Positions 1 through 6,979 of a DNA stretch of 11,626 bases are shown piece after piece. Numbering within the stretch: the stretch's first letter is position 1; every line of letters begins with the position of its first letter. Source of the DNA: Candidatus Gastranaerophilales bacterium. Its GTDB lineage: Bacteria; Cyanobacteriota; Vampirovibrionia; Gastranaerophilales; JAQUYY01. The notes under the pieces are model-generated. The model was not told the DNA's origin, ran no database searches, and worked only from the letters and a program-made list of their open reading frames with translations. The stretch spans positions 1 through 11,626 of the forward strand of contig JAQUYY010000038.1 of the NCBI GenBank assembly GCA_028691575.1, written 5' to 3'. The translations under genes and the position numbers were made by a program.

Positions 1-593
1 TGGGCGATGTTCTTCTTCAAATTTGTCTGCATTGTCAAATGGAATCTGAAAATGGCAATTTTACGATTGATGATGTGGCAAAGGAAATTAATGAAAAATT
101 AATTCGTCGTCATCCGCATGTTTTTGGCGAAACAAAAGTTAGCGGAACTGCTGAAGTTTTAGAAAATTGGGATGCTATAAAAAGCATAGAAAAACCTGAG
201 CGTATATCAGCACTTTCGGGCATATCCAAATCCCAGCCTGCTTTAATGAGTGCTGCTGAAATCAGCAAAAAAGCCGTTAAAACCGGTTTTGAATGGCCTA
301 ATGTTGAATCTTTATGGGATTGTATACATTCAGAATTACAGGAATTTAGAGAAGCCGTAGAAAATAATAACAAAAATGAAATGGAAGATGAGCTTGGCGA
401 TATTTTGTTTTCTATTGTAAACTTAGCAAGATGGCATAAAATTAGCCCCGAAATAGCCTTGTTAAAAGCCAATAAGAAGTTCGTAAGCCGTTTTGAAATG
501 ATGGAACAGCTTGCCCAAAAAGATTTGAGAGATTATAATTTAGATGAATATGATGAGCTCTGGAAAAAAGCAAAAGTAAAACTTGGAGAATAA
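1..593 (+). CDS. mazG: Nucleoside triphosphate pyrophosphohydrolase MazG, 3' part (5' end outside window)
   Basis: MazG hydrolyses (d)NTPs to the monophosphate and pyrophosphate in the cytoplasm and clears non-canonical nucleotides. The frame is open from base 3 (first residues GDVLLQICLHCQ), which is the end of the first MazG domain's E-x-x-D helix, so the true start is upstream and the ATG at 39 is internal. After a linker containing the family-typical GISKSQPALMSA stretch comes a complete second MazG domain. Numbered from the Met at base 39, its metal-binding residues are E99-L-Q-E102 and E118-L-G-D121, the ExxE...ExxD signature. The two-domain layout matches the roughly 260-residue bacterial MazG. 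The stop is 5 bases before the sppA start, and the sppA ribosome site lies inside the mazG 3' end, so the two are probably co-transcribed. No catalytic residue is missing in the visible part. Confidence 0.93.
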   Translation, partial: GDVLLQICLHCQMESENGNFTIDDVAKEINEKLIRRHPHVFGETKVSGTAEVLENWDAIKSIEKPERISALSGISKSQPALMSAAEISKKAVKTGFEWPNVESLWDCIHSELQEFREAVENNNKNEMEDELGDILFSIVNLARWHKISPEIALLKANKKFVSRFEMMEQLAQKDLRDYNLDEYDELWKKAKVKLGE

Positions 594-598
594 ATTTA

Positions 599-1438
599 GT
601 GAATATAAAAAAATTTTTAAATTCAATAAAATATACTTTACTAAAAGATAAAAGAATCGCTTTAATAAAATTAGACGGAATAATTTTAGAAACATCACAA
701 TTTCCTATTGCAAGCAGTATTATAGATGCTTTTTATGATGCAAAAAAACAGGGGATAAAAGCTGTTGTTTTTAGAATAAACAGTCCCGGAGGAACTGTCG
801 GTGCCTCTCAAGAAATATATGAAGCAATAAAAACTATTCAAAAAGATGGCATAAAGGTCATTGCATCTTTTGGAGATGTTGCTGCAAGTGGTGGCGTATA
901 TGCAGGAGTTGCAGCAGATAAAATAGTTTCAGCTCCCGGAACAGTAACAGGCTCAATCGGTGTTATAATTAAATCCAGCGTTATGAAAGATTTATATAAA
1001 AAAATCGGTGTTAAGCCTGAAGTGGTTAAATCGGGAAAATATAAAGACATCCTTTCTAATGCCAAATATTTGAGCGGGGAAGAAAGACAAATTTTACAAG
1101 AAATGATTGATAATACTTATGAACAATTTGTCAAAGTTATTGCAACAGAGCGTAATATGGAAATTAAGGATGTCAAAAAATTTGCTGACGGCAGAATTTT
1201 TACAGGTTTACAAGCCAAAGAATTAGGTCTTATTGACGAAATAGGTTCTTTAAAAACGGCAATCAATTTGGCAGTTGAAATGCTTGAAATTAAAGGAGAA
1301 CCGCAAATTATCGATATTACTCCTAAAAAATCTTTTATGCAAAAGATAACCGGAATAAGCACAAATAAATTATTTAAAAGCATAGGAATAAGTGAATTGC
1401 CAATGGGCATACCATTATGGCTGATGGAAGAATTATAG
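599..1438 (+). CDS. sppA: SppA-like signal peptide peptidase (S49 family), no membrane anchor visible
   Basis: S49 serine peptidases of the SppA type degrade signal peptides left after protein export. The 279 residues cover one S49 domain: the NSPGG loop at 61-65, the nucleophile Ser97 in AASGG, and the general-base Lys149 in KSGKYKDI. The 52-residue spacing between Ser and Lys is the same as in Bacillus subtilis SppA. The GTG start at 599 is supported by GGAG at 585-588, 10 bases upstream; no better start is near. Unusually, the first 20 residues are polar and basic with no hydrophobic anchor, whereas characterised bacterial SppA has an N-terminal membrane segment. The protein may be soluble, peripherally bound through a basic amphipathic N-terminus, or closer to the short S49 peptidases. 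It lies between mazG and rsfS in one apparent operon. Confidence 0.9.
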   Translation: MNIKKFLNSIKYTLLKDKRIALIKLDGIILETSQFPIASSIIDAFYDAKKQGIKAVVFRINSPGGTVGASQEIYEAIKTIQKDGIKVIASFGDVAASGGVYAGVAADKIVSAPGTVTGSIGVIIKSSVMKDLYKKIGVKPEVVKSGKYKDILSNAKYLSGEERQILQEMIDNTYEQFVKVIATERNMEIKDVKKFADGRIFTGLQAKELGLIDEIGSLKTAINLAVEMLEIKGEPQIIDITPKKSFMQKITGISTNKLFKSIGISELPMGIPLWLMEEL

Positions 1439-1455
1439 AGTAAGGGAGAAAAAAC

Positions 1456-1851
1456 TTGGAAGAAATTACATCTTATAGGCTGTCTAGTGTTATATCAAGA
1501 ATATTGGATAACAAACAAGCAAAAGATATTACTGTTTTAAATATCAGTAATGTATCGGTATTGGCGGATTATTTTGTTATTTGTAATGCAGATACAACAA
1601 CACAAGTCAGAGCATTAACTTCAACAACGAAAGAGACAATTAAAAAAATGTATAACAGATTGCCGATAGGTGATGAAAAAGATTTAAAAAATCGTTGGAA
1701 TTTACTTGATTACGGCGATGTTGTCGTTCATATTCTTCATACCGAAGAGAGAGAGACTTATGCGATAGAAAAATTCTGGAATCATGCTTGCAAAATCAAA
1801 CAGGAAGATTGGTTAAAAGAAACAGAAGCTTTAAAAAATGAAATATTCTAA
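1456..1851 (+). CDS. rsfS: Ribosome silencing factor RsfS (DUF143 family)
   Basis: RsfS binds protein uL14 on the large ribosomal subunit and blocks subunit joining when nutrients are short. The 131 residues show the full family pattern: the VLNISNVSVLADYFVICNA strand-helix region at 27-45, the T-T-Q-V-R-A-L helix at 48-54, and the W-x-L-L-D-Y-G-D-V-V-V-H-I core at 81-93 followed by E-E-R-E-T-Y-A-I-E-K-F-W. The C-terminus is about 15 residues longer than the core family and is charged. The start is TTG at 1456, chosen because AGGGAG at 1443-1448 lies 7 bases upstream and the N-terminal helix begins there. It is 17 bases behind sppA, consistent with one transcript from mazG through rsfS. I see no hairpin terminator after it. 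Confidence 0.93.
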   Translation: MEEITSYRLSSVISRILDNKQAKDITVLNISNVSVLADYFVICNADTTTQVRALTSTTKETIKKMYNRLPIGDEKDLKNRWNLLDYGDVVVHILHTEERETYAIEKFWNHACKIKQEDWLKETEALKNEIF

Positions 1852-1877
1852 ATTTTATAATTAATATGGATATATGA

Positions 1878-1905
1878 TTGAATTTATTGCATTATAAAAT
1901 ATAAT
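1878..1905 (+). promoter_or_regulatory. Sigma-70-type promoter for the first prepilin gene
   Basis: TTGAAT at 1878-1883 and a perfect TATAAT at 1900-1905 are separated by 16 bases in the 85-base gap between rsfS and the prepilin gene. Transcription would start near 1912, about 25 bases before the ATG at 1937, and the ribosome site AGAGG is at about 1922-1926. The match suggests that the prepilin is transcribed separately from the mazG-sppA-rsfS run. It is a sequence match only; the A+T-rich background makes chance TATA-like hexamers common. Confidence 0.6.
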
Positions 1906-1936
1906 AAAAAATATTCAACAAAGAGGAAAAAATACA

Positions 1937-2620
1937 ATGTTTAATGAGAAAAAAGAAGCATTCACTCTGGCAGAAACTCTTATAGTTATTGCAATAATCG
2001 GAATAATTGCCTCAATTGCAATTCCTACATTATTTGGCACGACAAGCGATGCCGAGCTAAAAGCAGCGTGGAAAAAACAATATTCAGATCTATCACAGGC
2101 AACAATGATGATAATAGCCGATAACGGCGGAACTTTAGCAGGTGCTTTCCCCGGAGATGTTGCAGGAAGTGAAGATTTAAAAAATGCTTATGCGTCAAAA
2201 CTTAATATAATAAAAGATTGCTCAGGAACTTCATATTATGGCGGAACAGGAACCGGAGTAAGCGCTGAAGGTTGTTGGCATAATGAAGTATATCAGTTAA
2301 ATGGTACCACTACAGGAAGTCGCTTAGATCCTGGCTTAATACTAAACAATGGCAGTTTAATTAGATCCTATATTCTCAAATCAAATTGTAGTGAAGCAGT
2401 AGGAAATTATACAAGATGTGGATTGATATCTATAGATGTAAACGGATTTAAAAAACCTAATACAGTAGGAAAAGATATATTTTACGTGAATATAATATCA
2501 AATGCATTAATACCATATGGAGCGAGAGAATATGGTGATCCATCCACAAGTTGTATAGAAGGCTCAACGGAGTCGATTAATACAGGTTCAAGTTTTTCGG
2601 CAAAATATTTGTATGAGTAA
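1937..2620 (+). CDS. Type IV prepilin / pseudopilin-like protein (A|F cleavage site)
   Basis: A secreted fibre subunit or minor pilin, made as a prepilin, cleaved by a prepilin peptidase and assembled by a type IV pilus or type II secretion machine. The leader is 8 residues ending in E-A, followed by mature FTLAETLIVIAIIG: Phe+1, Glu+5 and a hydrophobic helix to about residue 31. Position -1 is Ala8 where Gly is usual. The globular part has Cys at 95, 113, 151, 161 and 206, an EGCW motif at 111-114, and a D167-V-N-G ... K-P-N-x-V-G-K-D180 loop, also found in the second prepilin of this window. That loop resembles acidic, possibly Ca-binding, pseudopilin loops (inference). The 227-residue length is greater than that of many major pilins. 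Its stop is 5 bases from the stop of the convergent gene at 2626. Confidence 0.88.
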   Translation: MFNEKKEAFTLAETLIVIAIIGIIASIAIPTLFGTTSDAELKAAWKKQYSDLSQATMMIIADNGGTLAGAFPGDVAGSEDLKNAYASKLNIIKDCSGTSYYGGTGTGVSAEGCWHNEVYQLNGTTTGSRLDPGLILNNGSLIRSYILKSNCSEAVGNYTRCGLISIDVNGFKKPNTVGKDIFYVNIISNALIPYGAREYGDPSTSCIEGSTESINTGSSFSAKYLYE

Positions 2621-2625
2621 TTCCA

Positions 2626-2871
2626 TTAAAATTTCATAATTTGAACATTAGCGCAATCAATTGTATTTAATTCTTCGACCAATTTTTCTGAATTTTCATC
2701 AATTATTTCCAATAGAATTATACCTGAAGGCGAACAAATGCCGTTTTCTACTTCATGCAAACCTATTCGACTTTTTATACTGCATCCGTATTTTGTTAAC
2801 ACCTCTTGAAGTTTAACTGCCGAGTCTGTTCTATGGTTTAATTGAAACCCAATTACTGAAATATTGCCCAT
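2626..2871 (-). CDS. Small ACT-like protein, TM1266 / 'iron-only hydrogenase system regulator' type
   Basis: An 81-residue protein of the ferredoxin-like/ACT-like fold family often labelled iron-only hydrogenase system regulator after Thermotoga TM1266. Visible hallmarks are the opening strand ISVIGFQLNHR, a helix containing LQEVLTKYG, the R-I-G-L-H-E motif at 35-40, the C-S-P-S-G-I-I-L-L-E-I strand at 46-56, and a closing helix and strand. The family name rests on gene neighbourhood in other genomes; the biochemical role is not settled, and no hydrogenase gene is visible here. The ATG is preceded by a strong AGGAGG (complement of 2878-2883) 6 bases upstream. Cysteines at 30, 46 and 73 could matter if it senses redox state or metal (inference). 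I find no convincing promoter, and rpoZ upstream has a terminator, so it probably has its own weak promoter in 2884-2965. Confidence 0.68.
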   Translation of the reverse strand: MGNISVIGFQLNHRTDSAVKLQEVLTKYGCSIKSRIGLHEVENGICSPSGIILLEIIDENSEKLVEELNTIDCANVQIMKF

Positions 2872-2964
2872 TAAGTTCCTCCTGTTTTATTTTTTGAAAT
2901 AGCATAAAATATCTTATCAAAGAATTTATTAAAAATATATTATCATTTATATCAATTTAGGGTA

Positions 2965-2997
2965 TAAAAAAGAAGAGTTAAAAAATAACTCTTCTTT
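2965..2997 (-). terminator. Rho-independent terminator after rpoZ
   Basis: A perfect 12-bp inverted repeat has arms at 2969-2980 and 2986-2997 and a 5-base loop. On the - strand the 3' arm runs into a T-rich tract (complement of 2961-2970), the layout of an intrinsic terminator. It sits 18 bases past the rpoZ stop and insulates the 2626-2871 gene from rpoZ transcription. The + strand side lacks an immediate uninterrupted T run, so it is assigned to the - strand. Confidence 0.8.
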
Positions 2998-3015
2998 CAA
3001 ATTTTTTAAATTTTT

Positions 3016-3261
3016 CTAACCTACAAGACCGCCGTCGTCATATTCGCTTGATTTAACCATAATTGCGTGCTGAACAGGTTTTTCCTGTTTAATCGGGGCA
3101 TTGTAAGCAGGTTCAATATCATATCCATAATCATCCTGCGGACGTTTTTGTTGGGAATCGTCAATTAATTTTTTTGCCAATTCAACAATTTCATAGACTA
3201 ATTGATATTTATTATTTGATTGTTCATTCAAGTCTAGTGCAATTTTTGTAATTTTATCCAT
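3016..3261 (-). CDS. rpoZ: Probable RNA polymerase omega subunit
   Basis: Omega is the small subunit that helps fold and hold beta-prime in RNA polymerase. The 81 residues are divergent, but two blocks match the family: N-K-Y-Q-L-V-Y-E-I-V-E-L-A-K at 17-30, equivalent to the N-R-(F/Y)-x-L...A-x-x-A-(K/R) helix, and K-P-V-Q-H-A-I at 61-67, equivalent to the cyanobacterial KPVIRAI segment that precedes the last helix. Between them is an acidic, tyrosine- and proline-containing stretch (39-58) not typical of omega. The C-terminus DDGG is glycine/acid-rich. The ATG is preceded by AGGAG with a spacing of about 9. It has its own promoter in the 78-base gap upstream and a hairpin terminator downstream, so it is a single-gene unit. 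Alternative: a small lineage-specific protein that happens to resemble omega. Confidence 0.66.
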   Translation of the reverse strand: MDKITKIALDLNEQSNNKYQLVYEIVELAKKLIDDSQQKRPQDDYGYDIEPAYNAPIKQEKPVQHAIMVKSSEYDDGGLVG

Positions 3262-3300
3262 TTATTTTTACTCCTGATTAAATTTAATTTATCATTAAAC

Positions 3301-3329
3301 AATATACTATGAAAAGTTTACTATATCAA
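3301..3329 (-). promoter_or_regulatory. Promoter for rpoZ
   Basis: Reading the - strand, TTGATA (complement of 3324-3329) and TATATT (complement of 3301-3306) are separated by exactly 17 bases, each one mismatch from sigma-70 consensus. The predicted start near 3294 gives a leader of about 33 bases before the rpoZ ATG. It lies just past the stop of the 560-residue gene, so rpoZ can be expressed independently of that gene. Confidence 0.65.
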
Positions 3330-3339
3330 GAATTTATTT

Positions 3340-5022
3340 CTATTCTTCCATAGTCGCAGGAAATTCATCTTTTCCTGTTCTTAATTTTGTAATCAAACAT
3401 TGTGTTTTTGGAATAACTATAGAAAGGAAAAATGCTGATACAGCAAGACCTGTACCTACATAAGCAAGTTTTTTAAGACTGTTTCTGTTTTGTAGAGATT
3501 GTACCACATCTGTTAATGAATTCTTATCAAATTTTGCACACTCATCAACTTTTTTAAACACTACATCTGTATAATCTTTAATATTTTTGCGAATTTCTTC
3601 AAGTTCTTTTTGTTTGACAAATTTAGTAATTTTTCTTATTCCGTTATCTCCTAATTTAGACACATTAAGGGTATCAAGAATACCTTCGTTTAACATTTTA
3701 ATCATATCTTTATCTTGAACTTTTGATGAAATACCCATAGCTTTTTCTACAAAATCAGCTTCATGAATAAAACCTTCACTTAAAATATCAGGAATTTGGG
3801 ACGAAGTAATAAATCTGCCATCTTTTGCAACCGGATTATGCTTCGCAAATTCAAGAGTTTTGCGGACAATATATTTTTTATCGTCTTTTTTAAGAGAAGC
3901 ATCTTTTTCAAGAATTTCTTTAACAAAATCTTTTACATTTATAAGTTCCTCTTTTTGCGGTCTATCGCCAAACTGTTTTAACAATTCAGAATATTTCACA
4001 TTGGAAATAGCTTTTTTAGCTGATTCTTTGGTTGGATTTTGACCAAGATTAGTTATTATTCTAACAGCTCTTTTTGTATACAAATCAGCAACTTCGGGAT
4101 CAAGATTCGTATTTTTGCCTTTATATTCATCTAATTTAGACAATCCTTTTGCAATCAACGGGGTTGAGAACATATAGAAAAATATTGAACTTATATCTCT
4201 AAAGAGAATTTCAATTTTCTCACTTTTGTTTAATGAGTTTTTAGCTCTGCCACCCGTAACACCTACATCTACAGTTAAAATCCTTGCAATAGGATTATGC
4301 TCAAGATTATGACCAGTCATTTTAAATAAATTAACGGCATTTACGCTGTTTCCAAAAGACACTTTGTTTTTTTGTAAGTTGGATTTATCCAAAAAATTTT
4401 CCATTGACACAAAACCGACATCTTCAGTTAATTTACCGGTATATGATGTGCCTTTTAGGTTTGAAGCGTATACATTTTGTTTTAATTTTGTTTGTTTTGC
4501 TTTTTCTTGTGCTATTAATTTGTTCTTGAATTTAGGAATAACCGAACCGGCAAGGTAAATCCCTACGGCAGCACTAAAAGCAACTTTTGCAAATTTAGTG
4601 CCGGTTAGTTTCATCCTTGTTTCTTTAATTATTTTAGACATTTCATATGTTGTATGGTCATTTGCTTTTTTCAGATTTTTCAATTTTTTCTTCATTAAGG
4701 ATTCAACAGGATCTCGAACGAAATCTCTTCCGATATCTGTGGTTATTTCTTTTAAATCAGGCATTCTTTTTAGAAAAGAATCGGCAACGGTATTAATAGC
4801 TTTAATACCGCCAAGCCAAACTGCTGCCGTTAAAGTTTCCTCGGCAAATCTTGTTTTGAATTCTAATTCCCCGCCTCTTTTTTTTGCTTGTTTACATCTG
4901 CCTACAATAACAGTTCCTTCAAGAAATGCAACTGATGCTATGGCATTGGGGTTACTGAATTGAGAAATAACTTTTTTAGCCAAAGGTTTGTTTAATATAT
5001 TCAATTTGGTATATATGCTCAT
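3340..5022 (-). CDS. Unrecognised 560-residue membrane protein with a duplicated hydrophobic motif
   Basis: I do not recognise a family with known function. The protein is basic and Lys-rich, with hydrophobic stretches near residues 26-41, 145-163, 275-291 and 519-538. The second and fourth look alike: residues 144-170 contain F-A-K-V-A-F then S-V-I-P-K followed by K-x-K-L-I, and 517-546 contain K-K-L-A-Y-V then I-V-I-P-K followed by L-I-T-K-L. A central block at 251-294 (V-D-V-G-V-T-G-G-R-A ... R-D-I-S-S-I-F-F-Y-M-F-S-T-P) has the compact look of a conserved motif. The rest is predicted mostly helical and charged, without a signal peptide. The start is weakly supported: no clear Shine-Dalgarno precedes the ATG at 5022, but the next Met is 86 residues in. 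It is a single gene between the secretin operon terminator and rpoZ. Probably lineage-restricted (inference). Confidence 0.8.
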   Translation of the reverse strand: MSIYTKLNILNKPLAKKVISQFSNPNAIASVAFLEGTVIVGRCKQAKKRGGELEFKTRFAEETLTAAVWLGGIKAINTVADSFLKRMPDLKEITTDIGRDFVRDPVESLMKKKLKNLKKANDHTTYEMSKIIKETRMKLTGTKFAKVAFSAAVGIYLAGSVIPKFKNKLIAQEKAKQTKLKQNVYASNLKGTSYTGKLTEDVGFVSMENFLDKSNLQKNKVSFGNSVNAVNLFKMTGHNLEHNPIARILTVDVGVTGGRAKNSLNKSEKIEILFRDISSIFFYMFSTPLIAKGLSKLDEYKGKNTNLDPEVADLYTKRAVRIITNLGQNPTKESAKKAISNVKYSELLKQFGDRPQKEELINVKDFVKEILEKDASLKKDDKKYIVRKTLEFAKHNPVAKDGRFITSSQIPDILSEGFIHEADFVEKAMGISSKVQDKDMIKMLNEGILDTLNVSKLGDNGIRKITKFVKQKELEEIRKNIKDYTDVVFKKVDECAKFDKNSLTDVVQSLQNRNSLKKLAYVGTGLAVSAFFLSIVIPKTQCLITKLRTGKDEFPATMEE

Positions 5023-5080
5023 AGAAGAAATTTTTATCCAAATTAATTTTTAAATTAGCACATATTACTTAAAAAAGAAC

Positions 5081-5108
5081 ATTATCTTTTTTGCCGAAAT
5101 AAGTTCAA
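5081..5108 (-). promoter_or_regulatory. Candidate promoter for the 560-residue membrane protein
   Basis: On the - strand, TTGAAC (complement of 5103-5108), a 16-base spacer and GATAAT (complement of 5081-5086) lie about 60 bases upstream of the ATG at 5022. The -10 matches consensus at five of six positions and the -35 at four. The gene needs its own promoter because the secretin operon upstream ends in a terminator at 5160-5188. Confidence 0.42.
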
Positions 5109-5152
5109 ATGTAAAGATTATCGTTACTTTTTCGTATAATACAGTTAATTAA

Positions 5153-5188
5153 TATAAAAGAGCAGCACTTGAAAGTCAAGTGCTGCTC
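5153..5188 (-). terminator. Rho-independent terminator of the pilMNOP-secretin operon
   Basis: A perfect 13-bp inverted repeat has arms at 5160-5172 and 5176-5188 around a 3-base loop. It is GC-rich for this window (arm begins GAGCAGCACTT). On the - strand it is followed by TTTTATATT (complement of 5151-5159). It lies 17 bases past the secretin stop codon and is the strongest terminator in the window. Confidence 0.88.
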
Positions 5189-5205
5189 CCATACCGCTCG
5201 TGAGT

Positions 5206-6957
5206 TTAGAGGGCGTTATTGGCGATATCTTTGACAATTTTAGGTTTAATAAGTATCATTAACTCGGTTTTATGTTTTGCATGTTCTTTATTTCTAAATA
5301 ATTTTCCAAATACAGGCAAATCACCTGCAAACGGTATTTTTCCAAGGGTTTCGATTTCCTGATCTTTTATAAGACCTGCTATTGCGAAAGTGTCACCGGA
5401 TTTTACTCTGACATCTTCTATAATTACTTCTCTTGTTGAAATAGGTGTTACGAATGCGCCGAATGTGCCAACGGCTTTTTCTGCAAGAGGTGTAGTAATA
5501 GATGGTCTTAATCGCATTGTAATATTCCCGTCCTCACCAATTTTAGGGAGAATGTTCAATACAATTCCGACATCGGCTAAAGTTACATCATAAGTAGTCG
5601 AAGTTTGCGTTACAACCACTTCCATTTTGCTAACTACCTGATCGGTTATTTTAATAAGAGCTTCGCTGTTATCTAATGCTGTAATTGTAGGATTAGCAAG
5701 CAATTTGGCTTTTTCATTTTGAATAAGCGCATTTATTCTTCCGTAGAAAGCATCTGCGTTTCCGCCGACCGATGAAAAACCGAATACAGACTGGTTAATC
5801 GGTGAGCCTAAATCATGCAAAGTATTTTGTATTGTAGAGTTAAAACCGCCGCTTGCCTTATTTCCGGTTTGACTATATGAAAATCCCAAGTCTTTTGTAT
5901 CATCTTTTGTTATTTCAACCAAAGATACTTCTATTGCAACTTGTTGAAGAGGTTTATCAAGGTATTGAATGGTTTTTTCAGCCAATAAAATATCTTCTTT
6001 TAGTCCTGCTACCAGTACTGAGTTTGTTCTTGTATCCGGAATAATAATAGCTCCGCCATCATTGTTAGAAATTTCTATATCTTTTGTAGTTGCTTTTTTT
6101 TGTTGAATTTTTATCTGACTTGCAAGAATATTGGCATCGCCAAAACCTGCTCCTGTTTCTAATTCTTCAACACGACCTTTTATTTTTCTAGAAGATGATA
6201 AACTGCTTTGTCCTGTTGAAGATTGAGCAGTATTAGCAATTGCGGGAGCATTTGGCAAATCTTCATTTTCTGTCATTACAGCAGGAGTTATTGCGTTTTC
6301 TGTTGACTCATTGACGTTATACCCTTTGTTAAAAACACTTGCTTCGAGTATTTTTGCAACTTCTACAGAGTTTGCATTATTGAGTTTAAATGCTTTTATG
6401 TACTTTCTATTTATACCTTTTTTAGCCATTGCTGGTCTTGATGCAACAAATATTGTATTTCCTTCAACTCTGGCTTCCAGCTCTTCACCGGTTAATATAA
6501 CCTGCATAGCTTCATTAAGAGAAACATTTTTTAATTCTGCTGTTATAAATCCTTGTACACTCTCATCAAGAACTATGTTTTTATTGCCTTCTTCTGCTAA
6601 AATTCGCAAAACAGAGGGAACATCGATTTGGTCAAGTACTAAATTTGTTTTTTTTGCATCATCAAAAGCATTAAAACTGTTAAAAAGTTTTATTGAATCA
6701 TTGTTGACAAGAGAATATAAATTTTCGACTTCTCTTGTAGTGTCAATGGTTTCTTCAGCTTCCATTTCCAAATTAGCAGGTATTATGTTTGTCTCTGCAT
6801 TTTTCAAATGAGCTTCTTTTTTAACCTGATTGATTCGGTTTTCAATATGCTCATTTAGTGTATTTTCATTCATTGAAAATACGGGCATGCATAAGCATAT
6901 TACCGCTAACAGCGTTAAATTCAAAGCTAATGCAAATTTTAGAATTGTTTTTTTCAT
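5206..6957 (-). CDS. pilQ: Outer-membrane secretin (PilQ/GspD family)
   Basis: Forms the multimeric gated outer-membrane channel through which the pilus or secreted cargo passes. The 583 residues open with a Sec signal peptide (basic KK, hydrophobic 5-24, likely cleavage after VFS at 26-28; no lipobox). A STN/secretin N-type domain follows at about 107-173 (VLDQIDVPSVLRILAEEG...), then a second N-domain split by a Ser/Thr/Asn-rich linker (about 185-345). The C-terminal secretin core covers about 400-575, with LANPTITALDN, VGIVLNILPKI and the hallmark G-K-I-P-F-A-G-D-L-P-V-F-G-K-L-F-R at 539-555. I see no AMIN domain, which cyanobacterial PilQ often carries; residues 30-100 look charged and helical instead. 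The start has AGAGGTGA just upstream. It is the last gene of the operon, 22 bases behind the PilP-like gene. PilQ is favoured over GspD because of the pilMNO neighbours. Confidence 0.92.
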   Translation of the reverse strand: MKKTILKFALALNLTLLAVICLCMPVFSMNENTLNEHIENRINQVKKEAHLKNAETNIIPANLEMEAEETIDTTREVENLYSLVNNDSIKLFNSFNAFDDAKKTNLVLDQIDVPSVLRILAEEGNKNIVLDESVQGFITAELKNVSLNEAMQVILTGEELEARVEGNTIFVASRPAMAKKGINRKYIKAFKLNNANSVEVAKILEASVFNKGYNVNESTENAITPAVMTENEDLPNAPAIANTAQSSTGQSSLSSSRKIKGRVEELETGAGFGDANILASQIKIQQKKATTKDIEISNNDGGAIIIPDTRTNSVLVAGLKEDILLAEKTIQYLDKPLQQVAIEVSLVEITKDDTKDLGFSYSQTGNKASGGFNSTIQNTLHDLGSPINQSVFGFSSVGGNADAFYGRINALIQNEKAKLLANPTITALDNSEALIKITDQVVSKMEVVVTQTSTTYDVTLADVGIVLNILPKIGEDGNITMRLRPSITTPLAEKAVGTFGAFVTPISTREVIIEDVRVKSGDTFAIAGLIKDQEIETLGKIPFAGDLPVFGKLFRNKEHAKHKTELMILIKPKIVKDIANNAL

Positions 6958-6979
6958 TATTCACCTCTTATCACGATTT

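Noticed and set aside
110..472. 120-residue open frame on the - strand inside mazG
   Set aside because: It is fully antisense to a confidently identified gene, has no ribosome site, and its Ser/Leu-rich sequence is typical of the complement of a coding frame.
4598..4963. 121-residue hydrophobic open frame on the + strand inside the 560-residue gene
   Set aside because: The hydrophobicity (Phe/Ile/Val runs) is what the complement of a Lys-rich coding strand produces; no ribosome site or partner gene supports it.
6311..6811. 166-residue open frame on the + strand inside the secretin gene
   Set aside because: It is antisense to the well-supported N-terminal half of the secretin, has a Ser/Phe/Leu-rich low-information composition, no family resemblance and no promoter.
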